Source: Bacteroidota bacterium (GTDB taxonomy: Bacteria > Bacteroidota > Bacteroidia > B-17B0 > Aurantibacillaceae). Taken from it: a stretch of DNA of 64,000 nucleotides. The stretch lies in contig JAAFIL010000002.1 in the NCBI GenBank assembly GCA_013297775.1, positions 1 to 64,000 of the forward strand, written 5' to 3'. The notes below the pieces were generated by a model that worked only from the letters and a program-made list of their open reading frames with translations, was not told the DNA's origin and ran no database searches. Both the position numbers and the translations under genes were made by a program. Each line of letters opens with the position of its first letter. Positions within the stretch are counted from its first letter, which is position 1. Below are positions 53,791-62,601 of the stretch, piece by piece.

Positions 53791-54576
53791 ATGAATACAT
53801 TACTTTCTCATCTCCCGCAACGTACGCAAAAGCCCCGCAGCAATGGTTTAACCATGATAATGGACAAAGGCATTAGCTTACGCCAAGCCGAAGACTTAAT
53901 TAGTGCAGGCAGCGATTATATAGATTTTGTTAAACTTGGCTTTGGAACTTCGCTTGTTTCTAAGCATGTAAAAGAAAAAGTAAAACTTTACCAAGCGGCT
54001 AACATTAAAGTATATGTGGGTGGCACATTACTTGAGGCATTTGTAATACGCAACCAATTCGATAATTATTTACGCTACATCGAAAACTTGGGTTTAGATA
54101 GTGCCGAAGTAAGCGACGGCAGCATTGAATTGAACCACGATAAAAAATGCGAATACATACACACCCTTTCTAAAAACTATACCGTGTTAAGCGAAGTAGG
54201 AAGCAAAGAAGAAGGCGTCATTATTCATCCGGCACGTTGGATTAAAATGATGCAATCGGAACTAGAAGCGGGTTCGTTTAAAGTGATTGCCGAAGCCCGC
54301 GAAAGTGGAACGGTGGGCATCTTCCATAAAAATGGGAGTGCACACACGATGCTCATTAATCGTATTGTTAACAAAGTTAAGATTGAAAATATAATTTGGG
54401 AAACCCCTCAAAAATCTCAACAAGTTTATTTTTTAAAATTGTTTGGAGCCAATGTTAACGTTGGTAACATTGGGGTTGATGATATTATTCCACTCGAAAC
54501 CTTGCGCATTGGTTTAAGAGGCGATACCTTTTTTACCTTTTTGCCCGAGGCTATGAAAAATCCGATTGAAAACTAA
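53791..54576 (+). CDS. phosphosulfolactate synthase-like protein (ComA family)
   Basis: A 261-aa TIM-barrel protein of the ComA family: GLTMIMDKGISLRQAEDLI, YIDFVKLGFGTSLV, IKVYVGGTLLEAFVIRNQF, AEVSDGSIEL and VIAEARESGTVGIFH. ComA joins sulfite to phosphoenolpyruvate to give phosphosulfolactate, first step of coenzyme M synthesis in methanogens. Bacterial homologues must serve other ends; sulfonate or sulfonolipid metabolism is a possibility but unproven. A rhodanese-domain gene, another sulfur-related protein, follows 99 bases downstream. Confidence 0.85.
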   Translation: MNTLLSHLPQRTQKPRSNGLTMIMDKGISLRQAEDLISAGSDYIDFVKLGFGTSLVSKHVKEKVKLYQAANIKVYVGGTLLEAFVIRNQFDNYLRYIENLGLDSAEVSDGSIELNHDKKCEYIHTLSKNYTVLSEVGSKEEGVIIHPARWIKMMQSELEAGSFKVIAEARESGTVGIFHKNGSAHTMLINRIVNKVKIENIIWETPQKSQQVYFLKLFGANVNVGNIGVDDIIPLETLRIGLRGDTFFTFLPEAMKNPIEN

Positions 54577-54675
54577 TTAAACAAAACCTTACAAAATAGC
54601 CATGTTTGCCGAACACAAACACTTGATGATGATAAACTGGCTATTCCATGTATCAATTAAAAAATAAATATTATT

Positions 54676-54975
54676 ATGAAAGAGATTACACCCACCGAAC
54701 TAAAGCACTTGCAAGATACTAAAGCCGATTTTCAATTAATTGATGTGCGCGAAGTTTATGAATTTGAAGAAGACAACTTGAATGGTGAATTAATGCCCGT
54801 TAGCGAAATCATTGCTAACGTTGAACGGGTTAGCCGCGATAAACAAGTCATCGTGCATTGCCGCAGCGGTGCGCGTAGTGCTAATGTTGTTAAATTATTA
54901 GAAGCGCAACATGGCTTTACCAATTTATACAATTTAAAAGGGGGCATTATGGCTTACCGCAGCGAAATAGGCTAA
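54676..54975 (+). CDS. single-domain rhodanese
   Basis: A 99-aa protein, one rhodanese domain: LIDVREVYEFEEDNL at the start, MPVSEI, and the active-site loop HCRSGARS with the persulfide-forming Cys. Short rhodaneses of this kind (GlpE/PspE-like) carry sulfane sulfur in the cytoplasm. No signal peptide. It follows the ComA-like gene on the same strand and may share its transcript. Confidence 0.9.
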   Translation: MKEITPTELKHLQDTKADFQLIDVREVYEFEEDNLNGELMPVSEIIANVERVSRDKQVIVHCRSGARSANVVKLLEAQHGFTNLYNLKGGIMAYRSEIG

Positions 54976-55037
54976 ACCATTTTTTGTTTCAAAGTGTATA
55001 TTTTACACTTTGAACGTTTAATTAATTTATACGAACT

Positions 55038-55490
55038 ATGAAAAATATATTTGATAAAAACGAGGTAGAAACATACATTTCGCGTATTAATCAATTAAGC
55101 CCTGAGGCAAAACCCACTTGGGGTAAAATGTCGGTGGCACAAATGTTAGCCCATTGCAATGTAACCTACGAATTGGTTTATGATAACAAACACCCTAAAC
55201 CTGGTGCATTTACAAAACTGATCATGAAACTTTTTGTAAAAAATATTGTAGTTAGCGAAAAGCCTTATAAACAAAGTTCGCAAACGGCACCCGAATTTAT
55301 AATTAAGGACGAACGTAACTTTGAGCCCGAGCGTCAACGTTTAATTGAACACATTCAAAAAACACAGGCTTTAGGTAAAACACATTTTGAAGGCAAAGCG
55401 TCGCATGCGTTTGGTGCTTTAAGTTCAGTAGAATGGAATAATTTATTTACCAAACATTTAGAGCATCATCTGACTCAATTTGGGGTTTAA
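55038..55490 (+). CDS. DUF1569 (DinB-like) protein
   Basis: A 150-aa protein. PTWGKMSVAQMLAHCNVTYE near residue 30 and the late HFEGKASHAFGALSSVEWNNLFTKHLEHHLTQFGV fit DUF1569, a branch of the DinB/YfiT four-helix metal-binding superfamily; His residues at AHC and HLEHHL could bind a divalent metal. Function unknown. It lies 62 bases after the rhodanese gene. Confidence 0.8.
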   Translation: MKNIFDKNEVETYISRINQLSPEAKPTWGKMSVAQMLAHCNVTYELVYDNKHPKPGAFTKLIMKLFVKNIVVSEKPYKQSSQTAPEFIIKDERNFEPERQRLIEHIQKTQALGKTHFEGKASHAFGALSSVEWNNLFTKHLEHHLTQFGV

Positions 55491-55923
55491 CTTAAATGAA
55501 AGGTAGAGGTACTTTGGGCGTTATCTATTCTTGCTGAACTTAATCACCTCTAATATTGGATGCCTAAATTCTAAAGCGAATAAAAATAAAATGTTGGCTT
55601 TGGAAAAAGGGAGTCGCTTATTCAATCCAATGAAATTATTGTATTGTACTCATTTTTATTTTTGGTAATATCAATTAGAACAAAGAAAAAATTAATGACT
55701 CATACCAAAAGCAAGCGGGTAGGCCGGGGGCAGAGAACGTTTACGCTTTGCAGATTTTTCACCTCCATAAAAACAGTTGTACTTTTTAAAAATGTATTAG
55801 AATAACATAAGTTATATTTTGTAAGCCCATCTAATTGTGTGTGCAAACAATACTGGAGGTATTATATTTAGTAGATTTATAGTTTAGTTTAAAGAGGCAA
55901 ACTTACTTCTCATCTGTAAAAAG
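55491..55923. other. 433-bp gap, nothing recognised
   Basis: AT-rich with a short GC-richer patch around 55715-55745. No open frame, repeat from the other families, or terminator hairpin was found. Confidence 0.35.
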
Positions 55924-56661
55924 ATGAAAAATAGCTTTATGAAACCAGCATTATCTATACTACTTATTCTAGTTCTATTCGTAAATAGAATTTTTTCTCA
56001 AAATGTTGATTTGGGTAGTTGGAATATTTTGAATTTGAAATACAACCCTACTGAAAAGTGGAGTGTATTTGCTGAAGCCCAATTACGTTCATTAAAATTT
56101 TATGATAACTTTCATTATTACGAGTATAAGGGCGGTATCAATTACGGATTACATAAAAACGTAAAATTAACTTTAGCTGCGGGCAGCTACCAAACTTATA
56201 AAGAAGGCGGAGATTTTGTTTTACCAAAAAATAATGATGAATTTCGACTTTGGCCTCAGGTTATTCTTTTTCAATCCGTAGGTAAGTTGAAAATAGAACA
56301 ACGTTACCGTGCAGAGTTTAGATTTACAAGTAATGGCTACCGCAACCGTTTTCGTTACAGACTTGGCGTTGCTTACGCATTTGGAAAGGAGCGAACTACT
56401 TACAAACCGTTTCAAATCAACGTCAGTAATGAATTATTTTTTACAGACCAAGAACCTTACTTTGAGCGCAACAGATTTTTAGTAGCTTTTAATTACAAAC
56501 CCTCGAAAGCAACAACTTTACAAATTGGGTATTTACACCAGTTCGACTATAAAATAAATGACGAAACGGGTCGTGATTTTTTACAAATAGGTTATTTTAT
56601 AGAATTGTTTCGACGTAAATCTTCTAACACTTCTGTTGTTACAGACATCAAGGATAATTAA
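55924..56661 (+). CDS. DUF2490 outer-envelope protein
   Basis: A 245-aa protein with a signal peptide (about 1-25, RIFSQ). LGSWNILNLKYNPTEKWSVFAEAQLRS and RFRYRLGVAYAFGKE are typical of DUF2490, predicted to be an outer-membrane beta-barrel. The end region FLQIGYFIELFRRKS fits a last strand plus short tail. It converges with the next gene; the two stop codons overlap in a TTAA. Function unknown. Confidence 0.8.
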   Translation: MKNSFMKPALSILLILVLFVNRIFSQNVDLGSWNILNLKYNPTEKWSVFAEAQLRSLKFYDNFHYYEYKGGINYGLHKNVKLTLAAGSYQTYKEGGDFVLPKNNDEFRLWPQVILFQSVGKLKIEQRYRAEFRFTSNGYRNRFRYRLGVAYAFGKERTTYKPFQINVSNELFFTDQEPYFERNRFLVAFNYKPSKATTLQIGYLHQFDYKINDETGRDFLQIGYFIELFRRKSSNTSVVTDIKDN

Positions 56662-57389
56662 TTTGCTTGGGCCAATATTGTTTTTAACTCGCGCTTGTAA
56701 CGGGGCTTACGAAACCCATAGAATCGTCCATCTTGTAAAATTTGATGAATGTCGAGCCACACACCGTAACCAAAAAATAAGCCATTAAAATTAAGTTTAG
56801 GATTTCGATCTAAAACGTGACGGTAGCCACCAGTGCCGCTAATTCCTATCCATTTTATGGGCTTTAAAATTAAGGTTAAGCCCAACGAACTAGGCACTAT
56901 TCCTCCCATTTTTTTAAGTGCCGGACGGGTTCGGTTTATATCTTGAGTAGTTATTTCGTAGCGTCCTAGCCCTAATTGAGTTGGCATAAAAAGAGCCAAG
57001 TAGCGGTTGTTAACGAAGGAGTATTGGTAAAAAAAAGAAATATAACGTAAGCTAGTTCGTTCGAGTACGTTAACGCTATCTCTGAACCGAGTTATTAGTT
57101 TGCGTTTATCTTGCGCAATAACGCCATTTGTTCCAATCCCAAAAACATGAACATTTTTATACCATACACCAACACTTAGCCCTCGTAGGGTTACCAAATT
57201 CTCATCCAAATAAGTTTGGTATTGGTCCACATCAAAGTAAGGTCTGAAAACTTTAAATCGGTAAATATATGCAGAGTCCTTTTGAAAATTTAATAGTAAC
57301 GAATCTTTTGAGGCTTGCGTGGTTTGGGTAAAACTACTCAAAGTAGCAAACACCATTAAGGTTAAAAAAACAATTTTTTTTAATAGCAT
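56658..57389 (-). CDS. hypothetical exported beta-rich protein coupled to the RND gene
   Basis: A 243-aa protein with a signal peptide (about 1-21, SSFTQ). The mature part is rich in Tyr, Phe and Arg with alternating patterns (YRHVLDRNPKLNFNGLFFGYGVW), suggesting an envelope beta-barrel or sandwich. I do not recognise the family. Its start shares one base with the stop of the RND/MMPL gene (TAATG), so it is translationally coupled and may work with that transporter. Confidence 0.65.
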   Translation of the reverse strand: MLLKKIVFLTLMVFATLSSFTQTTQASKDSLLLNFQKDSAYIYRFKVFRPYFDVDQYQTYLDENLVTLRGLSVGVWYKNVHVFGIGTNGVIAQDKRKLITRFRDSVNVLERTSLRYISFFYQYSFVNNRYLALFMPTQLGLGRYEITTQDINRTRPALKKMGGIVPSSLGLTLILKPIKWIGISGTGGYRHVLDRNPKLNFNGLFFGYGVWLDIHQILQDGRFYGFRKPRYKRELKTILAQAN

Positions 57390-59818
57390 TAGGGTTTAGA
57401 TGTAGGCTCAAGTGAAGGGTTTAAAGGCTCATCTAATAATTGTTCATCATCTACTAAGGGTTCGGCTTCTATAAATGTTTTATCGGTAAGTCGTTTTTCT
57501 AACGATAAAAGGAAAGCAGGCAATAAGATAAGATTAGAGCAATACGCTACAATTAAAGTAAAGGAAATGAGAATACCTAGTGCTTGCGTGCCTCCAAAAC
57601 CAGAAAGGGCAAACATGCCAAACCCAAAAAATAAAACAATGGCTGTATAAACCATGCTTACACCAGTTTCTCTAATAGTCAGGCGCACGGCATCGCCAAT
57701 ACTTAATTTATTTTTACGGATTTCGTGCCGGTACTTGGTTAAAAAATACAGTGTGCCATCGCTACTTATGCCAAACGCAATACTAAACACCAAAATAGTG
57801 CTGGGTTTAAGTGGGATGTTTAAAAAGCCCATCAATCCTGCGGTAATTAACAAGGCAATTAAACTGGGAATGGTTGAAATTAAAATCATGCGGAAGGAAG
57901 TAAAAAGGGTCAACATAAAAATAGCAATGAGTACAATGGCTAACACTACACTTTCGATGAGGTTGTTGACTAAAAAGGTACTTCCTTTTAAAAATACAAT
58001 GCAATTTCCGGTTAACCGCACATCGTATTGTTCCCCTTTTGGTAACCAGGTTTTGGCTTCATCGTCATAATTAAAAATGCTATCTAAGCGTGGTTTAATT
58101 TCGGTAGTAAGTTCGCTAACGCGTGTAGAACCCACGTCAGCAATTTGAATAGCAATACGTGTGTAGCGTTTGGTAGAATCTATGAAAGCAGATAATTGAT
58201 TTTGTTTTTCTTTCTCTGTTTTTACATACTCTGCAATATTTTTTAAATCGGTTGCGGCGGGCAATTTATAAAATTTTTCTTCGCCGCCTTTGTAACTTTG
58301 ATATAAAAATTTAACCCCTTCTACTATGGATAAGGGCCTACTTAGTTCTTCGTATTTACTGAGCATTTTTTGTGCTCGGTTAATTTTATAAAGTGTGCGG
58401 GCGTTGTTGGCAAATACACCGTTTTCTTTTTTTGTATCTATGGTTACTTCAAAAGGTAAAACCCCTCCGTAGTTTTTTTCAAAATATTTTAAATCTTGAA
58501 TTAAGACATCTTTTTTAGGAATGTCATCTACTACAAACCCGAAAGCTCTGATTTTAAACAAGCCTATGCCGCATATCACCGATAAAATAATTACAGATAT
58601 ATAAATGACTTGACGATTGTTTTGGGTAATGAGGGCTACTTTATCTAAAATTAAACGTAAGCGTTTGGCATCTAAGTGATTTAAGTGTTTGGGCGAGGGT
58701 TGTTTGAGGTAAGAAAAAATACTGGGTACCAGAAGTACCGAAAATAAATAAGTAATCATCACACTTAGGGAAGAGATGATACCAAACTCGAAAAATAAGT
58801 GGTTTTGAATGGCACAAAAAACGGCGAAGCCAATAGAGGTAGTAATGTTAGCAAAAAATAAAGAAGTGGTTGAGCGTTGAATAGCTAGGTGTAACGCATC
58901 GTGTTTAGATAAACCTAAAACGAGTTCAGTGTGGTATTTATTTAAAATTAGAATGCAATTGGGTACACCAATAACAATAATAAGCGGTGGAATTAATCCT
59001 GATAGCACAGATATTTTATAACCAAATAATACAATTAAACCTAAAGAGGCAATAACCCCGCAAGCCACCACCAATAACGAGTAAATAACGGGGCCAAACG
59101 AACGGAAAAATAAAAATAACAAACCTGCTGTAACCACCAATGCCACTCCTAAAAAGAACGACATCTCATCGCGTATCTTACGCATAACTGTTGTGCGAAT
59201 GTAAGGTAAGCCCGAAAAATGGGTTTCAATTTGAGTTTTTTTCGAGAATTGATTGACTACCGAATAAATATCATCTACAATTTGAAGACGACGTTTACTG
59301 TTTACATCTTTCTCGTAAAACGTAATGGCCATTAATGTTGAATTGGTTTTCGTGTTATAAATAAATCCTTCGTAAAATTTAAGCGATTGCAATCTAAATA
59401 ACAAGTCGTCTAACTCATCTTGTGTGGTGGGGTTTAAGCCTTTCAAGGGTTTAAATTCAAACTTTCCGAGGCTGTCGTTCAACACCAAATCGTTAACGCG
59501 CGCCACCGATACCACACTTTTTATTCCTGCTAAATTTTTTATACTGTCGCCTAAACTGGCCCAAGCTTGGTAATTACTAAGGGTATTTAAGGCATCTTTT
59601 TTTATACCAACTACTAAAACGGTGCCATCTTGACCAAAGTATTTTTTGAAGTTATCGTAATCTATACTGGTTGAATCGTTGTCGGGTAGGAGCTTTGCAA
59701 AATGATAAGTAATTTCAACTTTAGAGGCGAAAAACCCCATTACTGCCGTGGCAATGGCAACCGATAAAATAATCGCAAAGCGGAAACGTAATATAAAATC
59801 AGCTAGTTTCTTTAACAT
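57389..59818 (-). CDS. RND/MMPL-family membrane transporter
   Basis: An 809-aa protein from ATG 59818 (an extension to 59848 adds ten hydrophobic residues and is less likely). Twelve-segment RND plan: segment 1 at about 10-28, a periplasmic domain to about 215, segments 2-6 at about 220-370, segment 7 near 405, a second periplasmic domain, and segments 8-12 at about 620-775. The conserved block FSIAFGISSDGTLYFLTKYRHE is the SSD-like/MMPL signature. Uses the proton gradient to move lipids or hydrophobic compounds; hopanoid, lipid or drug substrate unknown. Operon with the 56658 gene. Confidence 0.85.
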   Translation of the reverse strand: MLKKLADFILRFRFAIILSVAIATAVMGFFASKVEITYHFAKLLPDNDSTSIDYDNFKKYFGQDGTVLVVGIKKDALNTLSNYQAWASLGDSIKNLAGIKSVVSVARVNDLVLNDSLGKFEFKPLKGLNPTTQDELDDLLFRLQSLKFYEGFIYNTKTNSTLMAITFYEKDVNSKRRLQIVDDIYSVVNQFSKKTQIETHFSGLPYIRTTVMRKIRDEMSFFLGVALVVTAGLLFLFFRSFGPVIYSLLVVACGVIASLGLIVLFGYKISVLSGLIPPLIIVIGVPNCILILNKYHTELVLGLSKHDALHLAIQRSTTSLFFANITTSIGFAVFCAIQNHLFFEFGIISSLSVMITYLFSVLLVPSIFSYLKQPSPKHLNHLDAKRLRLILDKVALITQNNRQVIYISVIILSVICGIGLFKIRAFGFVVDDIPKKDVLIQDLKYFEKNYGGVLPFEVTIDTKKENGVFANNARTLYKINRAQKMLSKYEELSRPLSIVEGVKFLYQSYKGGEEKFYKLPAATDLKNIAEYVKTEKEKQNQLSAFIDSTKRYTRIAIQIADVGSTRVSELTTEIKPRLDSIFNYDDEAKTWLPKGEQYDVRLTGNCIVFLKGSTFLVNNLIESVVLAIVLIAIFMLTLFTSFRMILISTIPSLIALLITAGLMGFLNIPLKPSTILVFSIAFGISSDGTLYFLTKYRHEIRKNKLSIGDAVRLTIRETGVSMVYTAIVLFFGFGMFALSGFGGTQALGILISFTLIVAYCSNLILLPAFLLSLEKRLTDKTFIEAEPLVDDEQLLDEPLNPSLEPTSKP

Positions 59819-59838
59819 AAAGAACAGCGAATATAACA

Positions 59839-59866
59839 AAAAAAGCATCGTGTTAAGATGCTTTTA
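59839..59866. terminator. hairpin upstream of the RND gene, AAAAGCATC/GATGCTTTT
   Basis: AAAAAAGCATC, loop GTGTTAA, GATGCTTTT: a 9-bp stem with T/A runs on both strands. It lies at the 5' end of the RND gene rather than at a 3' end, so it may be a leader attenuator or a leftover terminator. Confidence 0.55.
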
Positions 59867-60295
59867 CACGTGTTTTTTAAACCTAAGTTTAGTCTAAATA
59901 AATTAATGCCATGCGATGAGTTTATGCGTGGTTGACGGTTGTAATTACCAATTTGGTTAAACCAATTGTTCCATACTTGATTGAGAATTTGTGTTTCGCG
60001 CCCTCAGGTATTAAACTGGTTATAATGATTGGAGGTGTGTATTTTTGTTTATGTAAAAATATAAAATGAAAAAAAGGAGCAGAAAAAAATAAGAATTTTT
60101 TATAGTGTTAACGGGATGTTTAGAGGGTATTAGTGAGTGCCATTATTGGTTTTAATAAATAGGCTGTTGAATTTACTTTTAAAGAATAGTTTAATAGTAT
60201 TGCTTTTAAAATGAATGCGTTAAAGAACCTTGTAAATGCGATAAGTTTTTATAATAACAAGGCGATTATAAAATTTATTTATTTTTTGAAGTTTT
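59867..60295. other. 429-bp AT-rich gap, nothing recognised
   Basis: No coding frame, tRNA fold or member of the repeat families listed here. It contains a short inverted motif at about 59948-59972 (ACCAA/TTGGT). The right end runs into the tRNA promoter. Confidence 0.35.
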
Positions 60296-60327
60296 TTTGT
60301 GAGAATAAAATTAATTACATACATTTG
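60296..60327 (+). promoter_or_regulatory. tRNA-Asp promoter
   Basis: -33 TTTG (60296-60299), 20-base spacer, -7 TACATTTG (60320-60327). Both boxes match the Bacteroidota consensus, and the tRNA starts 22 bases after the -7 box. Confidence 0.65.
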
Positions 60328-60349
60328 CACACCCAAATAAGAAGTATTT

Positions 60350-60423
60350 GGATTGGTAGTTCAGCTGGTTAGAACGCCGCCCTGTCACGGCGGAGGTCGC
60401 GGGTTCGAGTCCCGTCCAGTCCG
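60350..60423 (+). tRNA. tRNA-Asp (anticodon GTC)
   Basis: A 74-nt cloverleaf: acceptor GGATTGG pairs with CCAGTCC, discriminator G, anticodon stem CCGCC/GGCGG around loop CTGTCAC (anticodon GTC), and T-arm GCGGGTTCGAGTCCCGT. CCA is not encoded. Asp identity elements (discriminator G, GTC) are present. A single tRNA with its own promoter and terminator. Confidence 0.96.
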
Positions 60424-60425
60424 CA

Positions 60426-60464
60426 AAAAGGACTTAGTGTTTTCAGTAATGCTAAGTCCTTTTT
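60426..60464 (+). terminator. terminator of tRNA-Asp
   Basis: AAAAAGGACTTAG and CTAAGTCCTTTTT form a 13-bp perfect stem around a 13-base loop, directly after the tRNA. Confidence 0.9.
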
Positions 60465-60502
60465 CTTTTATAGCCAAATTGCCTGAAAAATAGGTGATTA
60501 AA

Positions 60503-60741
60503 GGATCAAACGGAAAAGTTGATAAGATTTAACACCATTGCCAAATCAATAAGAGAGCAACATAATGCTATTTTAAACTACTTAGAAAATAGAAGCACTA
60601 ACGCTTCGGCTAATCTTTCAATGCTAAAATTAAAGCCTTCGGTACTTTTTTTAGAGGTATCAAAAACGGATGCTTCTACCTTTTTAGACTCTCCAATATT
60701 TATGCTTAGATTTTATCCCCCCCAACTTTTCCGATTGATCC
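60503..60741 (+). mobile_element. 239-bp relic of an ISL3-like insertion sequence
   Basis: Near-perfect 19-bp inverted ends: GGATCAAACGGAAAAGTTG (60503-60521) and its inverse at 60723-60741 with one mismatch. Inside is only the transposase C-terminus: FNTIAKSIREQHNAILNYLENRSTNASA, then after a frameshift near 60611 ESFNAKIKAF, FRGIKNGCFYLFRLSNIYA-stop. This matches the end of the DDE domain of ISL3/ISAon1-type transposases, which are common in Bacteroidota. The N-terminal 80 percent is deleted. No clear target duplication is seen. Not autonomous; it could still be moved in trans. Confidence 0.8.
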
Positions 60742-60816
60742 TAAGTACTTACAAACTCTTCAATTATTTAGTAGGTTGATAGTGGAAATAAATAATACGC
60801 TTTACCATTAAACATA

Positions 60817-60845
60817 AAAAACCCGAAGCCATTGCTTCGGGTTTT
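60817..60845 (-). terminator. terminator of metK
   Basis: AAAACCCGAAGC, loop CATT, GCTTCGGGTTTT: a perfect stem, 25 bases after the metK stop. A decayed copy is at 45738-45815. Confidence 0.85.
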
Positions 60846-60870
60846 AATTCTATAATTTATAAAAACCGAA

Positions 60871-62124
60871 TTATTTAATCTTAAAAGCGGCTTTTACTTT
60901 CGATACATAATCTAACTTTTCCCAAGTAAACAATTCAACTTTCATTGTTTTTGTTTTACCATCGGGCGATTTGAATGTTTTAGTAATGACCTCGTTTTTA
61001 CGTCCCATGTGTCCGTAAGCCGCTGTTTCGCTATACATAGGTGAACGCAATTTTAAACGTTGTTCAATAAAGTATGGACGCATGTCAAATACTTTTTCAA
61101 CAATTTTGGCAATTTCGCCATCGGTCATTTTTACTTTAGCTGTATTGTAAGTATTGATATAAATACCCATTGGTTGAGCCACCCCAATAGCGTAAGATAC
61201 TTGAACTAAAACTTCGGAGCATACCCCTGCGGCTACTAAATTTTTGGCAATATGACGAGTAGCGTAAGCCGCACTACGATCTACCTTACTTGGGTCTTTA
61301 CCCGAAAAAGCACCACCACCGTGCGCACCTTTGCCGCCATAAGTATCTACAATAATTTTACGGCCTGTTAAACCAGTATCGCCATGTGGGCCACCAATTA
61401 CAAATTTACCAGTTGGATTAATGTGGTAATTGATTTTATTGTTAAAGAGATGAGCATATTTGGGATAATTCTTTTTAACACGTGGAATAAGTATTTCAAC
61501 AATGTCTTTCTTAATTTTTGCCAACATTTTTGGTTCCGAATCAAAATCATCGTGTTGCGTAGAAACAACAATTGCATCAATGCGAACGGGTTCGTTATTA
61601 TCGTTATATTCTAAAGTTACTTGCGATTTGGCATCGGGGCGCAAGTATTTAATTTCTTTGTTCTCGCGACGTAAGGCAGCTAATTCAATCAATACAGCAT
61701 GTGCTAAATCTAAAGCCAAAGGCATATAATTAGCCGTTTCGTTAGTGGCATAACCAAACATCATACCTTGATCACCTGCGCCTTGGTCTTCCTTCTTTTT
61801 ACGCTCAACGCCTTGGTTAATGTCGGCCGATTGCTCGTGTATGGCCGATAAAATACCACAAGAGTTAGCTTCAAACATATATTCAGATTTGGTGTACCCA
61901 ATTTTACGAATAACTCCACGCGCAATTTCTTGCACATCTAAATAGGCTTTCGACTTCACTTCGCCAGCCAAAACAACTTGACCAGTAGTAACTAATGTTT
62001 CGCAAGCTACTTTACTATTGGCATCAAATGCTAAAAAATTATCAATTAAAGCATCCGATATTTGATCGGCTACTTTGTCTGGATGCCCTTCCGATACAGA
62101 CTCAGAGGTAAATAAATACGCCAT
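60871..62124 (-). CDS. metK: S-adenosylmethionine synthetase
   Basis: A 417-aa protein that makes S-adenosylmethionine from ATP and methionine. Signatures: [22 protein letters not shown] at the start, [12 protein letters not shown], and [22 protein letters not shown]. It is slightly longer than E. coli MetK (384), with an insert of about 25 residues near 205-240 and a typical Bacteroidota C-terminus. ATP-binding Lys and phosphate-binding loops are intact. Followed by a terminator; no riboswitch-like SAM motif is visible in the short leader. Confidence 0.97.
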   Translation of the reverse strand: MAYLFTSESVSEGHPDKVADQISDALIDNFLAFDANSKVACETLVTTGQVVLAGEVKSKAYLDVQEIARGVIRKIGYTKSEYMFEANSCGILSAIHEQSADINQGVERKKKEDQGAGDQGMMFGYATNETANYMPLALDLAHAVLIELAALRRENKEIKYLRPDAKSQVTLEYNDNNEPVRIDAIVVSTQHDDFDSEPKMLAKIKKDIVEILIPRVKKNYPKYAHLFNNKINYHINPTGKFVIGGPHGDTGLTGRKIIVDTYGGKGAHGGGAFSGKDPSKVDRSAAYATRHIAKNLVAAGVCSEVLVQVSYAIGVAQPMGIYINTYNTAKVKMTDGEIAKIVEKVFDMRPYFIEQRLKLRSPMYSETAAYGHMGRKNEVITKTFKSPDGKTKTMKVELFTWEKLDYVSKVKAAFKIK

Positions 62125-62198
62125 TTTTTTATAAATTTATTTTATAGATTTTTTGAATAATTTGCGAATGTAAGTTTATTCTTTTGAATAACGAAAAT

Positions 62199-62543
62199 TT
62201 AAAGCACCGAAAGTTTAAATTCGTACGATTCCATAATTTGATTGCACAATAATTTTTTACAGGCTTCGTCAACTTTAGCTTTAGCCTCCTCTTCCGATGT
62301 GGCTTCAATTTCGAGGGTAATGTGTTTCCCAATTCTTACATTTTCGATTTCGGGTAAGCCCAAATTTTTCATAGAACCCGTTACCGCCTTGCCTTGTGGG
62401 TCTAACAATGCTTTTAAAGGCATAATATCAATATCAGCTAAAAATTTCATATCCGTTACGTTAAGTTTTTTAAGCGACGCTAAATTAGTAAAATCAACCT
62501 TTTTATTAGTAACTGTTTTGATAATAGTTACAAACAATTTCAC
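62199..62543 (-). CDS. purS: phosphoribosylformylglycinamidine synthase subunit PurS, extended form
   Basis: A 114-aa protein. Residues about 40-114 match PurS: LLDPQGKAVTGSMKNLGLPEIENVRIGKHITLEIEA, then CKKLLCNQIMESYEF. PurS is a small subunit that bridges PurQ and PurL in purine synthesis. Normal PurS is about 80 residues; the extra N-terminal 35 (KTVTNKKVDFTNLASLKKLN) is an odd feature, possibly lineage-specific. purQ and purL are not nearby. It lies 75 bases upstream of metK, same strand. Confidence 0.8.
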   Translation of the reverse strand: MKLFVTIIKTVTNKKVDFTNLASLKKLNVTDMKFLADIDIMPLKALLDPQGKAVTGSMKNLGLPEIENVRIGKHITLEIEATSEEEAKAKVDEACKKLLCNQIMESYEFKLSVL

Positions 62544-62601
62544 TCAAGCAGTAAACGACTTCTAAATTATTTATTGTATTTTTAATCATTAAATCAATCG
62601 C

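Noticed and set aside
59839-59866. Hairpin as the 3' terminator of an unseen gene to the right
   Set aside because: No coding frame ends there on the minus strand; listed only as a hairpin of unclear role.
60519-60779. 86-aa open frame after the tRNA as a real gene
   Set aside because: It is a frameshifted transposase tail within a relic element; its last third is read in the wrong frame.
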